Assembly: GCA_964007475.1 (NCBI GenBank)
Contig: OZ023273.1
Coordinates: forward strand, 115,677,812 to 115,741,811
DNA from: Hybos culiciformis
Lineage: Eukaryota; Arthropoda; Insecta; Diptera; Hybotidae
Direction: 5' to 3'
Length of the DNA stretch: 64,000 bases
Both the position numbers and the translations under genes were made by a program. The notes beneath the pieces are model-generated. The model saw only the letters and a list, made by a program, of their open reading frames with translations. It was not told the origin of the DNA and ran no database searches. Numbering within the stretch: the stretch's first letter is position 1; each line of letters begins with the position of its first letter. This document shows positions 25,198 through 38,172 of this stretch, piece by piece.

Positions 25198-27202
25198 TTT
25201 TATATATCAGAGAATTTCTATTATTTTTTATGATAATAAAAAATTATGAAATTTCGTTGTTCGATAAATAAATTTGAATATTAAATTTAAATAAGAAAAA
25301 AATAATAAAACAAAAATATTTATGAAAAATGTTTGGTTTTTGAAACTTTTTTAAAATATTTAAATAAAAGTTAAGATTTACAATTAATTGATTTCTGTAT
25401 TATTATTTTTATTATTAAATTTTTTAATTTTAATTTTTAAAATTAAATTAATTAAATTTTTCTTATCAATTTTTCATTATTTATTTTTGAAAATAAAATA
25501 ATAAAAAAGAATAATGTCAGCTGAAGAGTTTTTTTTTTTAATGACAGAAGTTGGTTTGGAAAAAAAAAATTGGTTTTTTAATTCGATTTTAAATGATGCT
25601 TGATGAGTTTTAAAGTAATTTACAATTTTTTATACAAATTATCTACTTTTGTTTATTATATTTTTAATAATAATAATTTTGTGTTTAAATTGTTAGGTTT
25701 ACTTATCTTTTATTTGACTTAAAACTTAAAATTCTTATCACATTTAAATTTTTAACTAAATACTTATTCTTTTTGTTTTGAAAAAAAAAAAAAAAAAAAA
25801 TTAATAATGAAATTTTACAATTTTTTTTTTGTTGATATTTTCTTGAGAAAAAAACCGAATCCAAAAATTCAAAAAAAAAAACTTGGAATTTAATACAAAA
25901 ATTTTTAAGGAAAACTTAGTTAATTAATAGATATAAGTTTTGCCAAATAATATTGGCGGCCAAAATGGCCAATGAAGAACTGTAGTTTTTTCTTCTCCCA
26001 GGTACTTTGTGTAATTTTCTTAACTGTGATGAATTTTATTCTTAACAATCCTAAAATGAAAAGAAAATAGTAATTTGCATATTAATGTTAAAGTTATAAA
26101 ATAAAAAAATATCTATCTACCTATTATAAATTGATACAAGATTGTTTAGGGTTAGAATAGTTGGGAAATCTGAAATAAATTTCCAACTGTGATTGAATTT
26201 TTTTTTTCATTGAAGATGTAGTAAATCTTGAAAGCTAGATATAGACCTAAACATGTATAATTTCCGCTTTTTGCGATATATGTTAGATATCTTAAACTGA
26301 TGGACGTTCATAAAAATTAAAAATTTTAGTAATGGTAGGTATACACATTGCGACGTCTCATATTTTATCATCTTTGCTAGTACTAATACCTTCCTGAAAT
26401 GCAAAGGCCTTTACACTCTTATACAGTAGTATCCAGATGATGAAAAATTCAGACCCACCTACCTTACCTGATACCCTACCTACTCGGATTAACGTTTTCA
26501 GAGTTTTTGTTGATTGGAGTTTTTTTTTTTTTCATTGCAGATATTTTTGACTTTTCGCCAACGTCATCGACTATTTCTGAATTAAAAATACGACTTTTTT
26601 TATGTTTTTATTTAGACTTAATAGAATAGTAGATACCTAACCTAGGTATTAGGTTATCAGGTATGATTATTGGAAATTAAATTATGACTCTAGCTTTAGA
26701 AAAAAAAGAAGCTAATGAGCTGGAAAAAAAATTCAATAAATTTTTCGAAGTTAGAAAAATGTGAAACTAGTATTTAAAACCAAATTAAAAATTAAATTTT
26801 ACTCTATTCAACAATGAAATAATGACACTCAAATTAAATGTATGCAAAATTTGTGAAATTATATAAAAAAAAAAAAAAAATCGTATAAAAAATACCACCA
26901 ACCAAGCAAGCATTTAAAAATTTTATAAAAAATATCTTTTCTTTTTGAGGTTAGAATTTTTTTTTCCTCCAGAAAAAAAATTTCTTTTTTTTTTCAAAAC
27001 TAAACTATTTTTTGCGAATTTATTAATAAATTTGATATAAAAATTAATTAATTTAATTTACCTTAATATTTTATTTAATATTATTTAAAAAAATTAATAA
27101 AAATAAAAAAATTCCCCTACGAACGAATTGCAAGAAATTCTTTAAAAAAAACAGACAGGACAAATCAGAAACAATCTAGGGTTACCAAACCCATTCTACA
27201 TA
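25198..27202. other. AT-rich stretch upstream of shuttle craft
   Basis: This is upstream of the stc start codon on the minus strand and probably holds its 5' UTR or a 5' intron. It is mostly homopolymer-rich AT sequence with no supported gene. The minus frame at 26207-26404 has no recognisable product. Confidence 0.5.
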
Positions 27203-27460
27203 TGAAACAATGAAGCGAACGAATATACTTGAAACAATGAAGCGAATAATTGAAGTGAGCAACGTAATTGAATGAGCAATAGTAATGATTCGTTTGGATT
27301 TTGAAATCAAATTTTCGCTCAAATTAACAATAAATTAATAACAAATAGACGCAAATCCCACTGACCAATCAACAGTCCACTCGCTCGTCAGCCGCCCCCC
27401 ACCCCCTCTCTCTCGTTGTGCCGATTCTGATTGGTTCACGTCATCTGCACTTTAGCCCCA
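27203..27460. promoter_or_regulatory. GC-rich CCAAT-bearing candidate promoter
   Basis: This is the most GC-rich intergenic stretch in the region. It carries CCAATC at 27365-27370, an inverted CCAAT box (ATTGG) at 27430-27434, a CRE-like CACGTCA at 27437-27443, and a CCCCC plus CTCTCTCTC tract at about 27391-27413 that on the other strand is a GAGA-factor-like site. A 17-bp direct repeat, TGAAACAATGAAGCGAA, lies upstream at 27203-27219 and 27230-27246. It sits about 2.2 kb upstream of the shuttle craft ATG, so it could be that gene's promoter if stc has a 5' UTR intron. This is inference from motifs only. Confidence 0.4.
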
Positions 27461-27462
27461 AA

Positions 27463-27830
27463 TTTTTAGCGGACAAATGTCATTTTGCAAAATGCCATTT
27501 GTCAGCGATTGGTTTTTAAAATTTTTAGCGGACAAATGTCATTTTGCAAAATGTCATTTGTCTGCGATTGATTTTTCAGATTTTTAGCGGACAAATGTCA
27601 TTTTTCAATATGTCATTTGTCCGCGATTGATTTTTCAGATATTTAGCGGACAAATGTCATATTGTCATTTTGCAAAATGTCATTAATGTCATTAATTTTT
27701 ATCGCGAAAAAATGATATTTTGCAAAATGACATGTGTCCGTGGCGGACAAAAGTCATTTCGAATCGCGGACAAATGTCATTTTGATGTCCGCGATACAAA
27801 AACAAATCGCGGACAAATGTCCCGCAGACA
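27463..27830. repeat. 59-bp array of palindromic units
   Basis: AGCGGACAAATGTCATTTTG recurs with an exact 59-bp step; the GCGG lies at 27469, 27528, 27587 and 27646. Each of the first three units is itself a near-perfect inverted repeat (GCGGACAAATG ... CATTTGTCYGC) around a central TTTTGCAAAA-like core. The array then degrades to about 27830, with scattered GCGGACAAATGTC motifs in both orientations. Each unit could form a hairpin. Confidence 0.9.
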
Positions 27831-28615
27831 AATGTCCAACCTCCAAACTGGGTATATGTGATTATAATTTATAAATAACTTTCGCTCTTCTCCTTTTTAA
27901 ATTTTTTTTCACTTGCTTATTTAGGATTTTTATAATTTCTGTCAAGGTCTTCCAAAATATTTTTATATTTCCTGATTTCTTAAACTCTGGCAATGAAATA
28001 ATATGACAAACAGAGTGGCAAGACAATTCACTGTTTTGACAGTCCCTCTGTGGCAATTTAGGAAAAGGTGATGAAGATAACTTTATTTATTATATGTACA
28101 GGTACACTAAAGTAGCCTATTTGAAAACTTTGGACTGATGGAAGAGTGTATGGTGTTCCAGTCTAAAACTCTTCGAAACAGCCTGAAAACAGCTTTATGC
28201 ATTATTATGAAAGATTTTTGATATAGGAAGTAACCTTACAGTATTTATTGCTATCAAAATAATTAGCTCCATTTGATACCATTTGTAAAAATTTTCATAA
28301 ATTAATTTTAAATAAAAAAAAACTACAATACTTCTAAATGATATTTATATTAAATATTATTATATATATACATAACATTAAAACTTTTTGCTTCATAAAT
28401 ATAATTTAAAAACAATGTAGGTGAAAGCCCACTCACACTTAATAACTATTTATAGGTACCTAGGCTAAATGGTTGCGTCGAACACGTCCGCGAAACATCT
28501 ATGCAGTACCGACCATGAATAATAGGTAGGTATTTGTAAATTATAAAAGTTTTATATTTTAATTTGTTTCAATTAATACTATCCTAAAAAGTATAAAAAT
28601 AAGAATGACATTATA
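27831..28615. other. Intergenic stretch downstream of the zinc-finger gene
   Basis: This lies 3' of the minus-strand zinc-finger gene and probably includes its 3' UTR. TTTATT at 28244-28249 (AATAAA on the minus strand) is a possible polyadenylation signal. No gene is supported; the minus frame at 27862-28056 has no recognisable product. Confidence 0.45.
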
Positions 28616-31600
28616 TTAAACTAACGGAAAATCAGGTGGCTTGAATTGACATTTTTTTGAGTGAGTTCTCATATTGCTAGACTGTGTAAATGCTTGATTA
28701 CAGTTTTTATGTGGACAAATGTAAGGCTTACATCCGGTGTGATAGTTCAAGTGTGTTTTTAAATGATGTTTTTTTGTAAATGCTTTTGGACAAAGCATAC
28801 AAGCGAAAGGTTTAATACCAGAATGTAACCGATGATGTAAAGTCATATTGCTTCGATCTGCAAAAGCTTTTCCGCAAACACTGCAATTATATGGTTTTTC
28901 TCCAGAATGTGTTCTAAAAATAAAAAAAAAATTTTTTTGATAAAAAAATAAATCAAATTCATAAAAAATTTACGTATGTATTTGGTGGTACGTACATGAT
29001 GTACATACGTATTTCTTGTATTTGTACATACCTCTGATGTTGTTTTAACAACATTTTTCTTGAAAATCTTTTGCCACATTCAGGACATTTATGAGGTTTA
29101 ACCCCAGTATGAATACGAACATGCATATTAAATGCGACTCTTTGATTGAAACTTTTTGGGCAAAAGCTACACTCGTACTCTTTTCTATTTCGATGAATTT
29201 TCATATGACTACTGAGATAACCTTTGTCATTAAAAGTCTTATTACATTCCGGGCATTCGGCAGCAAATTCTTTTGTTCCTCGATGTACCGAAATATGATA
29301 TTTGTAGTTACGAAGCTGTGAAAATCCCTTCCCACAATCGATGCACTCATAACGTGGGGATTTATGAGTTTTCTCATGAGCCTGAAACAGAAACAAACAA
29401 ATTTTTAAAATTAATATCTTTATTTTAATATTTATAAATATTAGTACTTTTAAATTTACGAATAGTTTAGTTTAAATAATGAATACATAGTTAGTTTAAG
29501 AAACTGACCATATTTTCAAAAGCTCAATGCTGGATACTGTGCAAAAAAAAGCAAAATAATTTTTTTCAGGTAATAATTAGTTCAATTTCAATCTTAATTA
29601 TTTTATTTTATTATGTTTGATGCTATAATATAGTCTCGCCTGAAGTGATTTTTAGATATGTTAGAGAATGTAGACCTAACTGAAGTGTGAGTAAACCAGG
29701 TTTTCGATATTTTGAGTTTTTGTACTGAAATTGAATTCTAAAAACTAGAAAGAAAATTGTTGAGATTATGTTATTATGAAGACTATAACATTATGACTTG
29801 AAATAATTTTATTTTATTGAAAAAAAACGTTAATTTGTCTCTATATAATTTCATTTTTTGCAAAAAGAAAAATTCTAATAATATATGTATCAGTATAGTT
29901 TTGTAAAATTCCACAAGTTGTTTTTCGCATACAATCTCTCCGCATGCATTTTTCACAGCCGTTTATATTTTATTTAAAATAAAACCAAAAATTCTCAAAA
30001 TTATAAAAGAGAAATTTTTTGTTTATTTTTGGTGACAGCGCTCTTAAGTCCTTAAAAAGTTCATGTATTGTATATAATTATAGACCTACTAATTAGAAAT
30101 TGAATTTTCCCTTAATCTACTTATGCACGATTTTTAAAACGTATAAAAATGCATAATATATACCAAGGTTTTTGTATTTTATACCTTATTTAACGAAACA
30201 ATATTTAAAACTATTATAAATTTAAAGGTTAACATTGAAAGCGAAAATCTTAAAATTTCAAATTTAAAGTCTATTTTTCTATTTTTAGTTGGAGTCTGTC
30301 CTTGGTAAACTGACCAAATCCATACTTTTGTTTTTATTTTCCTGAGTTTTTTTTTTTATTTTAAGTTTACAAAAAATAAATGAAAAAGGATTTGAAAAAC
30401 ATTTTTAAAATTCTGTCCCGTTTATTGTTAAAACTTTTATGGATTTATTTTTTTGTTCATATAAAAAAAAAAATTTCGATTATTGTTGCAGGCGGATACA
30501 TAGTTGTATCTTTTAAGTTAAAAGATACATGCATCTGTTTCCAACAATAAACGAAAATTTATATATAAAACAAAAAAGTGAATACTTATCGAAATATTAT
30601 TAATGTATAATTGGAGTTTCTAATCATATACAGTCGTCATTTTAAGTAAAATTACTAAATGAACTTTATTTAATAAAAAGATGGTTATATTAATTCAGAG
30701 TGAGGGGACTGATCTCCATTTTCTTCTGGTAAATACAAGTATCTTCAATACTAATAATTGTATTAAGAATTAATTTATTAGTTGTTAAGAGTTAAGACAA
30801 TTCTTATAGCTCATTTTATAAAATAATAAGATTTAATTGGACAATATCAAGCAGATTCGTTTTATTAGTGACATATTGCCAGCAGTGGTCGAAAAACAAA
30901 AATAGAATTAATAAACACATTTTAATAAACACAATGGTTAAAACATCGCTCAATTTAAATATTTGTCGAATAATTCTCGACTTCAATATTTCATGACCAT
31001 TCGCAAGGACAAAAGACATATTTTCCAATAATTTTAAACATTGTTAACAAAAAAATTATTCCTCATTTATGAAGCATGTTATTTTTATATGCAACCACAT
31101 AAAATCGTATACCTATCCCAAGAAAATTTTTCTTTCTTACCTTCTTTGAGATTTCATGAATTTCAGGACTTACCGTTTCAATTTTTCTAATTATTTGTGT
31201 ATGTCAGAAAATTTATCAAATTATATCAAATGGAATTATCATTTGAAACGGGAAGAGTATAATTAATACTTAATACTTGTTAATTTATCATAATTGAAGA
31301 ACAGAAAGTAGATTAGTAGATATTCCGTGTTAATCTATATCAGGCCTGCCCATCCTTTTTGTACTAAAGTTCGACTTTTTTTAATCCAATACATCGAGAT
31401 CTACCCATATACAAAAAAATTTGATCGGTATAACTTGAGTTTATTTCATTTCAATTTAAAATACGAAAAAATTGACACAAAACAAGTCAAAACAAGTGTA
31501 AATTATCAATTAAAAAATTTATCAATTAAAAAATATAACTTTATTTAAAATTAAATAAAAAATATAACTTCATTCATCGTGATAATGGTAGATTTTAGTT

Positions 31601-33131
31601 TTCTTTGCAACGCTCACGATTAGGGCTGGGAAAAGTTAAAAAAAACTTTGTACAGAAACAATAAAACAAGTAATTCAAAATTTAAATAATATAATTATCA
31701 AAATAATAATAAGTAGTTGGTCACGTGAATTCTAAATCGAAACTAAAATATTCAAACAAATTTAAGTCAAATTCAAATATCGCTAGAATTTAGTAATTTT
31801 GAAGTTTTCTCATACTTAAAATAGGCAAGTAAAATAAAATTTAAAATAAGTTACCTAAGAGTCTGTTCACTTATTAGCAATTATTTAAAAAATTTTGGGT
31901 TCACAAAATTTTTTTTTTTAACATTTTTAGTCTGTAGTATAAGATCGACCCAAATTCGTGTCGAGATCGACTGGTAGATCGCGATCGCCTGGTTGGGCAG
32001 CCCTGATCTATATTGAATAAAAAGTAGAAATCGGTATCCAAAATTTTTAACAGTTAAGCGCGAATTACAATACGAAATTGATATTCTGTGTGAGGTGAGA
32101 TTGTATGTTAGCTGAAGCGATATAGTAAACAGCAAAGGGTAAGGGAAGATGTCGTTCTGACATCTCGACAAAAATAAAATAATTGGATAGGTATCTCATT
32201 TCATATAAGCGGGTACAGCACAAATATATTATAAATTTCAATTTCTCTATTTCTGCACGCAACAAATGAAATCTGAAATAACGAAGAAATTTTGACACAG
32301 TGTTTTCTATCTATTCCTAGAGATGTGCCTTATAATTTTAATACCTTTAGGTAAAGGCATTCTAAATCTAAGCTTGATCTTAAAAGCGGGTAGTTAATTT
32401 CCTTTTTTAAAATTATTTTTGATAGACATTATATTTAATCTTACCTGTAGGGTGTCCCCAGAACCGAAAACTTTATCACATATCTGACAACGGAAACTAA
32501 ATTCATCATTATTTAAAAATGGATTTTGAATTTGATATAAATTACTTTTAACTTTTAATTTTGGTGCATTTTGAATTAAATTTATTGTATTTGTTTGTAA
32601 AATTAAATTTGTTTCAATTGATTCTTTGCAATTTTTATTTGTCCAAGAATTTCCATTGCTGTAATTTAATAAAAGATCTTTTTTTAGTATTGAATTTTGC
32701 TCTTGATGTTGTTGTTGCTGCTGTTGATAAATGTAATATTGCTGATGATAAAAATTAATTTTTCTTAAATATAAATCACAGTCGGAACAACCGTTGCAAG
32801 TATTTTCATATTTTATCACTTTTGGTTTCACCAAAAAATCACTTGATGATGTTGGTAATAAAAAATTTCCAATTTTTGTTAAATCTATTACGTTTTGATC
32901 TATTTTTAAATTATATCCGGGATATGATAAGTCTAAAATTTCTGTTTGTTGTTTTTTTGAATTTTCTAATGTTTTCGGATAATCTTCTAATATTCTTCTA
33001 ATACTGAAATCCGTAATTTGTTTATTATTCGAATTGTCATTTTCTTCAGAATCATATGCAGTATTATTAGAATTTTTGTGTTTTATCCTCTGAAGGATAA
33101 CCTGCTTTAAGCCCATTTTATTTTCATTCAT
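28616..33131 (-). CDS. C2H2 zinc-finger transcription factor, eight fingers
   Basis: Three minus-strand exons, 33131-32445, 29381-29032 and 28913-28616, join to 445 codons including the stop (444 residues). Both junctions complete a zinc finger: exon 1 ends inside finger 1 (FRCQICDKVF...LQ) and exon 2 starts with AHEKTH; exon 2 ends HQR and exon 3 resumes with the THSGEKPY linker. Fingers 1-7 are C2H2 (about residues 213-410) and the last is C2HC, ending in Cys rather than His. Linkers such as HTGVKPH and HSGEKPY are Kruppel type, implying sequence-specific DNA binding in the nucleus. The N-terminal half is low complexity, with a Gln-rich run near 130-144 and a Cys cluster (CNGCSDC, 112-118). 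FSIRRIL at 42-48 fits the eh1 Groucho-binding motif and ILDLS at 65-69 resembles a CtBP site, so a repressor is likely. Intron 1 (3.06 kb) hosts a hAT-type MITE. I cannot name the orthologue; memory suggests a Drosophila Adh-region zinc-finger gene. Confidence 0.93.
31341..32005. mobile_element. 665-bp non-autonomous hAT element
   Basis: The left end reads CAGGCCTGCCCATCC and the right end, reversed, CAGGGCTGCCCAACC. Perfect 8-bp target duplications ATCTATAT lie at 31333-31340 and 32006-32013. CAG-initial short TIRs and 8-bp duplications are the hallmark of hAT transposons. The interior has GATCGACC/GGTCGATC-type motifs near the right end and no transposase, so it is a MITE. It lies in intron 1 of the zinc-finger gene. 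Confidence 0.92.
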
Positions 33132-36100
33132 TTTATTTGCGCGCGCACGTTTTCTTTTAATATTTTATTTATTAAAACCTCACAATTTGGCGGCCAATTT
33201 GAAAATGATTTTTAAGTTTTAAATCAAGGTGATTTTTTTGTTACTTTTGTTAATAAAAATATTGTTCCAGCATCATCAGAATTAATCTCATATGAAATTA
33301 ATTATTAACATCATAAAGTGTATGTGAGAAAAAAAAACGTAGAAAGAGGAGGAGCAGTTAATATTTTAACTGGTTGACATTAATTATTTATATGTACCTA
33401 TAATGTAAATATTTCTGCTTCAAGAGCTTTTGTTACGATTTTTAAGTTTTCACTTATAGTTTTATAAAAATTATTATTAAGGAATAAAGATCTAAACAAA
33501 TTATATGGATTTAAAAGTTTCATTTATTTGACAAAATTTTCATTTTGTATTGGACTCAAAAACGCATCTTCGGAATAGATCGGTAGTTCAATAATTAATT
33601 AATTATACCAACTTATATGCTTTAATATTTTATAAGATTTACATGTAATTTGGTGTAGAACTCCAAATTGTATAATGTCATTATTTGAAAAACAAACGCA
33701 CTTGGAACATTCCACTCAAATAATAAAATCTATATAGTCGAGATCTCTATTATTAACATTACAGTTCAAAATGTCACTTGTAATAAATTTATAAAGTAAA
33801 TTCATAACATTTGAATTATTTTTATCAAAAATGTAAATAATATTCTCTCACATTTAAAAGTTGATGATGATGTAGATCTATGTTGCGTTAAGATAAATTT
33901 TTAAAAGTAATTGTATGTGGTTATATGGTCATTTAGGTTCACTCTATGATATTTTTTTTCTTTGAATATACTATAAATTCACTATATATACTATTATATT
34001 ATATGAGTTTATTAATTAGTTTTATTAAAACCTAATTCTCTCTTCAAAAAAAAAAAAAAATTTAAAAACAAACAATAAAGATGATTCTTATAGGTGAATT
34101 TTTACTGCTAATTAAAAAAAAATCTAACAACGTTTCCTAAAGTGTACATTTTATCAAGTGGGGATAATTAATTACACCTATCAAGTTTTTTATTTGTTAT
34201 TTACCTTTTCGTTAATATTATGGTGGGTTTCCCTATAAGAGTTTCTATAATGATTATATTTTTAAAGAGTCTTAAAAAATTAATGTATTATATAGAGGTA
34301 CCTTACACTAACTTTCATTAATTATAATTTAGTTGAACCATTTTAAAATAAACTTATTTAATTTATTTGACGAAATTACACATTTTTGATTAATATTTTT
34401 TATACTACATGATACTACTTCCACATAACGAAAACTTTCATTGCATGACCAATACGTAAACAAACATTATTACTTCTTTTTACAACCAAAAAAATTAAAT
34501 TCAAAATTAATTTCTTTATTTGTTCTTTAATTCAATATAACATCAACATAGTTATAGCTTATAAAATAAGTTTTTTTTAGTACTAAGCCTATATAGCTTC
34601 TAGATTATTCAACTAAATTATTTATTATGTACTTTTAATATTATGGATTGGATCTTATTTAGTATGAAACATCTAATTTAAATTTTAATGTATTGCTTAG
34701 GAATTCTGTTGGTTTTATCATATTAAGCTTAGGACTCATTAGCATTTCAATTTTAATTTGATTTTTAACTGTCTTAATGGCCATTTCAAATTGATCTTTT
34801 TGATTTTATGTTCCGCAATCTAAAATTCATACTTTTTAGATAAGCGATAACTATTAAAATTTTAACAGATAAGCTTCATAGTTTACATTCTCCTGACCTT
34901 TATTTTTATTTGAGTTAAAACATTATATTTTTAATGGTCATAAAATGAATCTTTGATCTTTCTTGACGGCAAAATATAATTTTGGTTTTTAATTTTTGAG
35001 GGAAATTTTTCAAGTTTTCAAAATGTAAAACATTTTCTTTCAAGGATATTAAATATTAAGATTGGTTTTCTCATTTCTATATTTCAAAATCAAAATACTT
35101 AATTATTAAAAAAAAAAATATATTTCAATGGAGATTCAGGTATCAAATAAAAATTAAATAATGCAATAAATTATTTAAATTTCAGTGAAATTTGCAAAAA
35201 AAAAAAAACAGATGGTGTAATTAATATTTTTACCTTTTTTATCAGAGCTTTGCTATCAAACAAAAAAAAAAAATGTATTATAAAAAATTTCGTAGAAAAT
35301 TTAACAAGTTGTTAAAAAAACATAAAATTGAGCAAAAACAACTAATTATGATAAAAATTTTGCAAATAAATATTCTCACTAACTAAAAATTTTAATAGGG
35401 TAATTAATAATAAATAATTTGAAAGTATTTTCCAGAGGCTCATCTTTGTACATTAATATTTTCTTTTTCTTATTGTAAAGTTATAACAACTTTTGTGGAG
35501 ATCCGTCATCACATTATTCCAATTTTAATAACTATATATATTTAAACATAATGGAAGTTGTTTTTCAGTCCATAAATATTTAATAATATATCTATTTTCT
35601 AATTGGAAAACAATTTTTGATTATTTCCCTTTTAATTTCTAAAAAAGTTTTTTTGCAAAAGCTTCAGGCCAATTATCGAAAGAAATTAAAATAAATGTTG
35701 TACGTCAAAACACAACTTAAATTTTATATTAAATGACCAACAACAGATAAAGTACCTTGCCTACCCTACCTTACGTTTTTATTAATATTTTGATTGCTAT
35801 ATTTTGATTGTCAATCATAAGAGTAATTTAACTTTTCTAGCCGGTATAACAATGATACGATAGGTCTTTCGTCCGAAAAGGATTTTTCTACCTTTTTTTT
35901 TATCTTCCCCATATATATTTTTGCTATGTAACCTATATAGTTCAAATCGTTATCAAAATTTTCAAGGCAAAATAGCTTATACTTTTACTTTTTAATATTT
36001 GTATCTGATAATACACATATATGCTTATGATAGCAATATTTGTCATAAAAATTTCGGAAACTCAAATTGAAATAATTAGATATCGTTAGTCGAACTTGAA

Positions 36101-37698
36101 TTTGTTTTAATTATAGGAATATTTTCTGGAAGTCTTTAGAATTTCTTTTTTCAATTTCCTGTACTTTCTTTCCTTCTGAAAAGAACAATATTGGAAGAAT
36201 AATATTAAACGTCGAGATCAGCGAGCCATAATTAGTTGGACAGAGCTTTAAACAAAAAAATAAAAATTTTGGGCTAGATCGTTGTAAACTGTACTGGGGA
36301 AAATGTTGTTCAATTCTTTTAAAAACTTATTTTGAAACAATAATATTAAGGAAGGTGAAATAAATTTTGCTTTAATTATTTGCAAATAATTTGTTATTTA
36401 TCATTTTTTAAGATAACTTGAATTTTTTTTTCTTTATATATATTTAAATAAATTTTTTTAATAAAAATTCATGTTCACACTTAATTAGGTTTATGTTTAC
36501 CAATAAAATCTACTATTTTCCATAAGCCAACCACAACGCTACCTAATAAAATTTATTTCTTAAAATAAATAAAATAAATGATTGTTTATTTCTTACATAA
36601 GGCAATTTCGTTTGACCATCAATTGATATACATATGTTGGAAGGACCAATTTGTAAAAATTATACATATAAAATAATATAATGTTAAAATATTAAAGTAT
36701 GGACTTTGAAAAATATAATTATTATATATACATAGTACATTTATTTCCATCATTATTAAAATTTTCTCTGAAGCGAAATATTCCTCTGTTGCCTTGAAAA
36801 ACTAGTAACAATATTTGTCATTTCCAAATTCTTAGAAATGTAATGAATAGCACATATTATTGAAGACGTGGATAAGGTCTAAGCGAATATTTATAGACAA
36901 TTTTTTTTTTAAATATATGATAAAAGAATTGATAACTGGTTAGATTATTATGTTTTATTAGAAAATTACATTTCGAACTTAAGCAAGTTCAACAAAATGA
37001 AATGTAGAAAAAGACAAAGCAATACAAAATTCTTCCGATTTGATATTTTAGGTCTGCAAACTTAATTAGTAAAAATATCAGCAAACTTAATTAGTAAAAA
37101 TATTTAAACTTTTAATAATAATTATTGACAACTTTCAAATGAAAAGAAATGGCTCTTAAAATAAGTTAATATAAATTTTCTTTAAAAATATTCATATCAT
37201 ATGTACCGTGTTCTTCATCAGTTCAGATGCCTTAGGTGGTCTGTATAATAAATCACCCTAGTTAAATATTTGTCATTTTGAATAATTTTTTTTTTTGTTT
37301 TTAATTATTATTAAAAACGAAATTCAATGATTTTAATCTAAATGTGAATATTTTGAATGATTTAAAAAATATAAATATATTTACATAAACATAGAATAGT
37401 ATATATTATGTGCATACATAATTACATACCCAATAATCAGCGTTAAAAACTCGTAAAATTAAAAAAAATATGTAAATTTGTTTTAGGCCTTACTTTTGAA
37501 GACTATGTTATTTGATATTATCATGTAGTATTTACGAATTTTAGAAAAATAATGAAAGTATGTTTATTTTTTTTATAGGAATAATAAAGCCATATTATTT
37601 TTATGAATAATAAGGACTTATTATTTTTTGTTCATGATAGATTATCACAGGTAGAATAATGGAAGCAGGATTATTTTGTTTTTATACTCATCTAGGAA
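33132..37698. other. Gene-free AT-rich stretch upstream of the zinc-finger gene
   Basis: It should contain the zinc-finger gene's promoter next to 33131, but no core element is clear. A 26-bp direct duplication around GCAAACTTAATTAGTAAAAA occurs at about 37054-37103. Otherwise I see only AT-rich sequence. Confidence 0.5.
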
Positions 37699-38045
37699 GC
37701 AGGCCTTTGGAGCGTCAATATTTTTTGGTTGCTCTAGCTCCGCTCCAGCTCCTAATAGTTGCTCAGGCTCCGCTCTTGCCTCCGCTCCTAGCTCCACCGC
37801 AAGTTTTACATTAAAATTTTTAATATTTTAATGTAAAAAAATTAAACACATAAATTTATTTAAATAGTGGAGATACACTTTTTTTAAATTATTAATTTAA
37901 CATCAAAAATTATAAAATGAAAAATTTATATTATTTGGCGTTATTAAACAGTGGAGCGCGGAGCAACCAATATTTTTTGTTATTTGTTGTGCTCCGGCTC
38001 CACTCACCAAAAGATCGAAGCTCCGTTGCTCCGAGCTCCAAAAAG
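37699..38045. repeat. GAGC/GCTC-rich repeat patch
   Basis: Two blocks, about 37700-37800 and 37948-38045, contain dense GGAGC and GCTCC repeats, including CAATATTTTTTG in both. The second opens with CAGTGGAGCGCGGAGC and contains the inverse GCTCCGGCTCCACT. Clustered subterminal repeats of this kind are common in hAT-like elements, but no clear outer ends or target duplications could be matched. The open frame at 37917-38126 runs over this repeat and is not considered a gene. Confidence 0.55.
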
Positions 38046-38128
38046 AAGTTAACATTTGATTTCTGTCTTATTTATTTAAATATTTTGAGCCTGAGTTTAT
38101 CAAGCATTTACATAATTCCCAATTAATT

Positions 38129-38138
38129 AAAAATATGC

Positions 38139-38172
<34 letters not shown>
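38129..38172. repeat. AT microsatellite
   Basis: An imperfect (AT)n run, purest at about 38153-38172. Confidence 0.8.

Noticed and set aside
27463..27830. CRISPR-like array
   Set aside because: Units are adjacent palindromes with a short, conserved spacer rather than unique spacers, and the genome is eukaryotic.
28843..29079. Minus-strand 78-residue frame in the zinc-finger gene
   Set aside because: It is the wrong frame over the exon 2/exon 3 intron; the spliced frame completes a standard finger linker.
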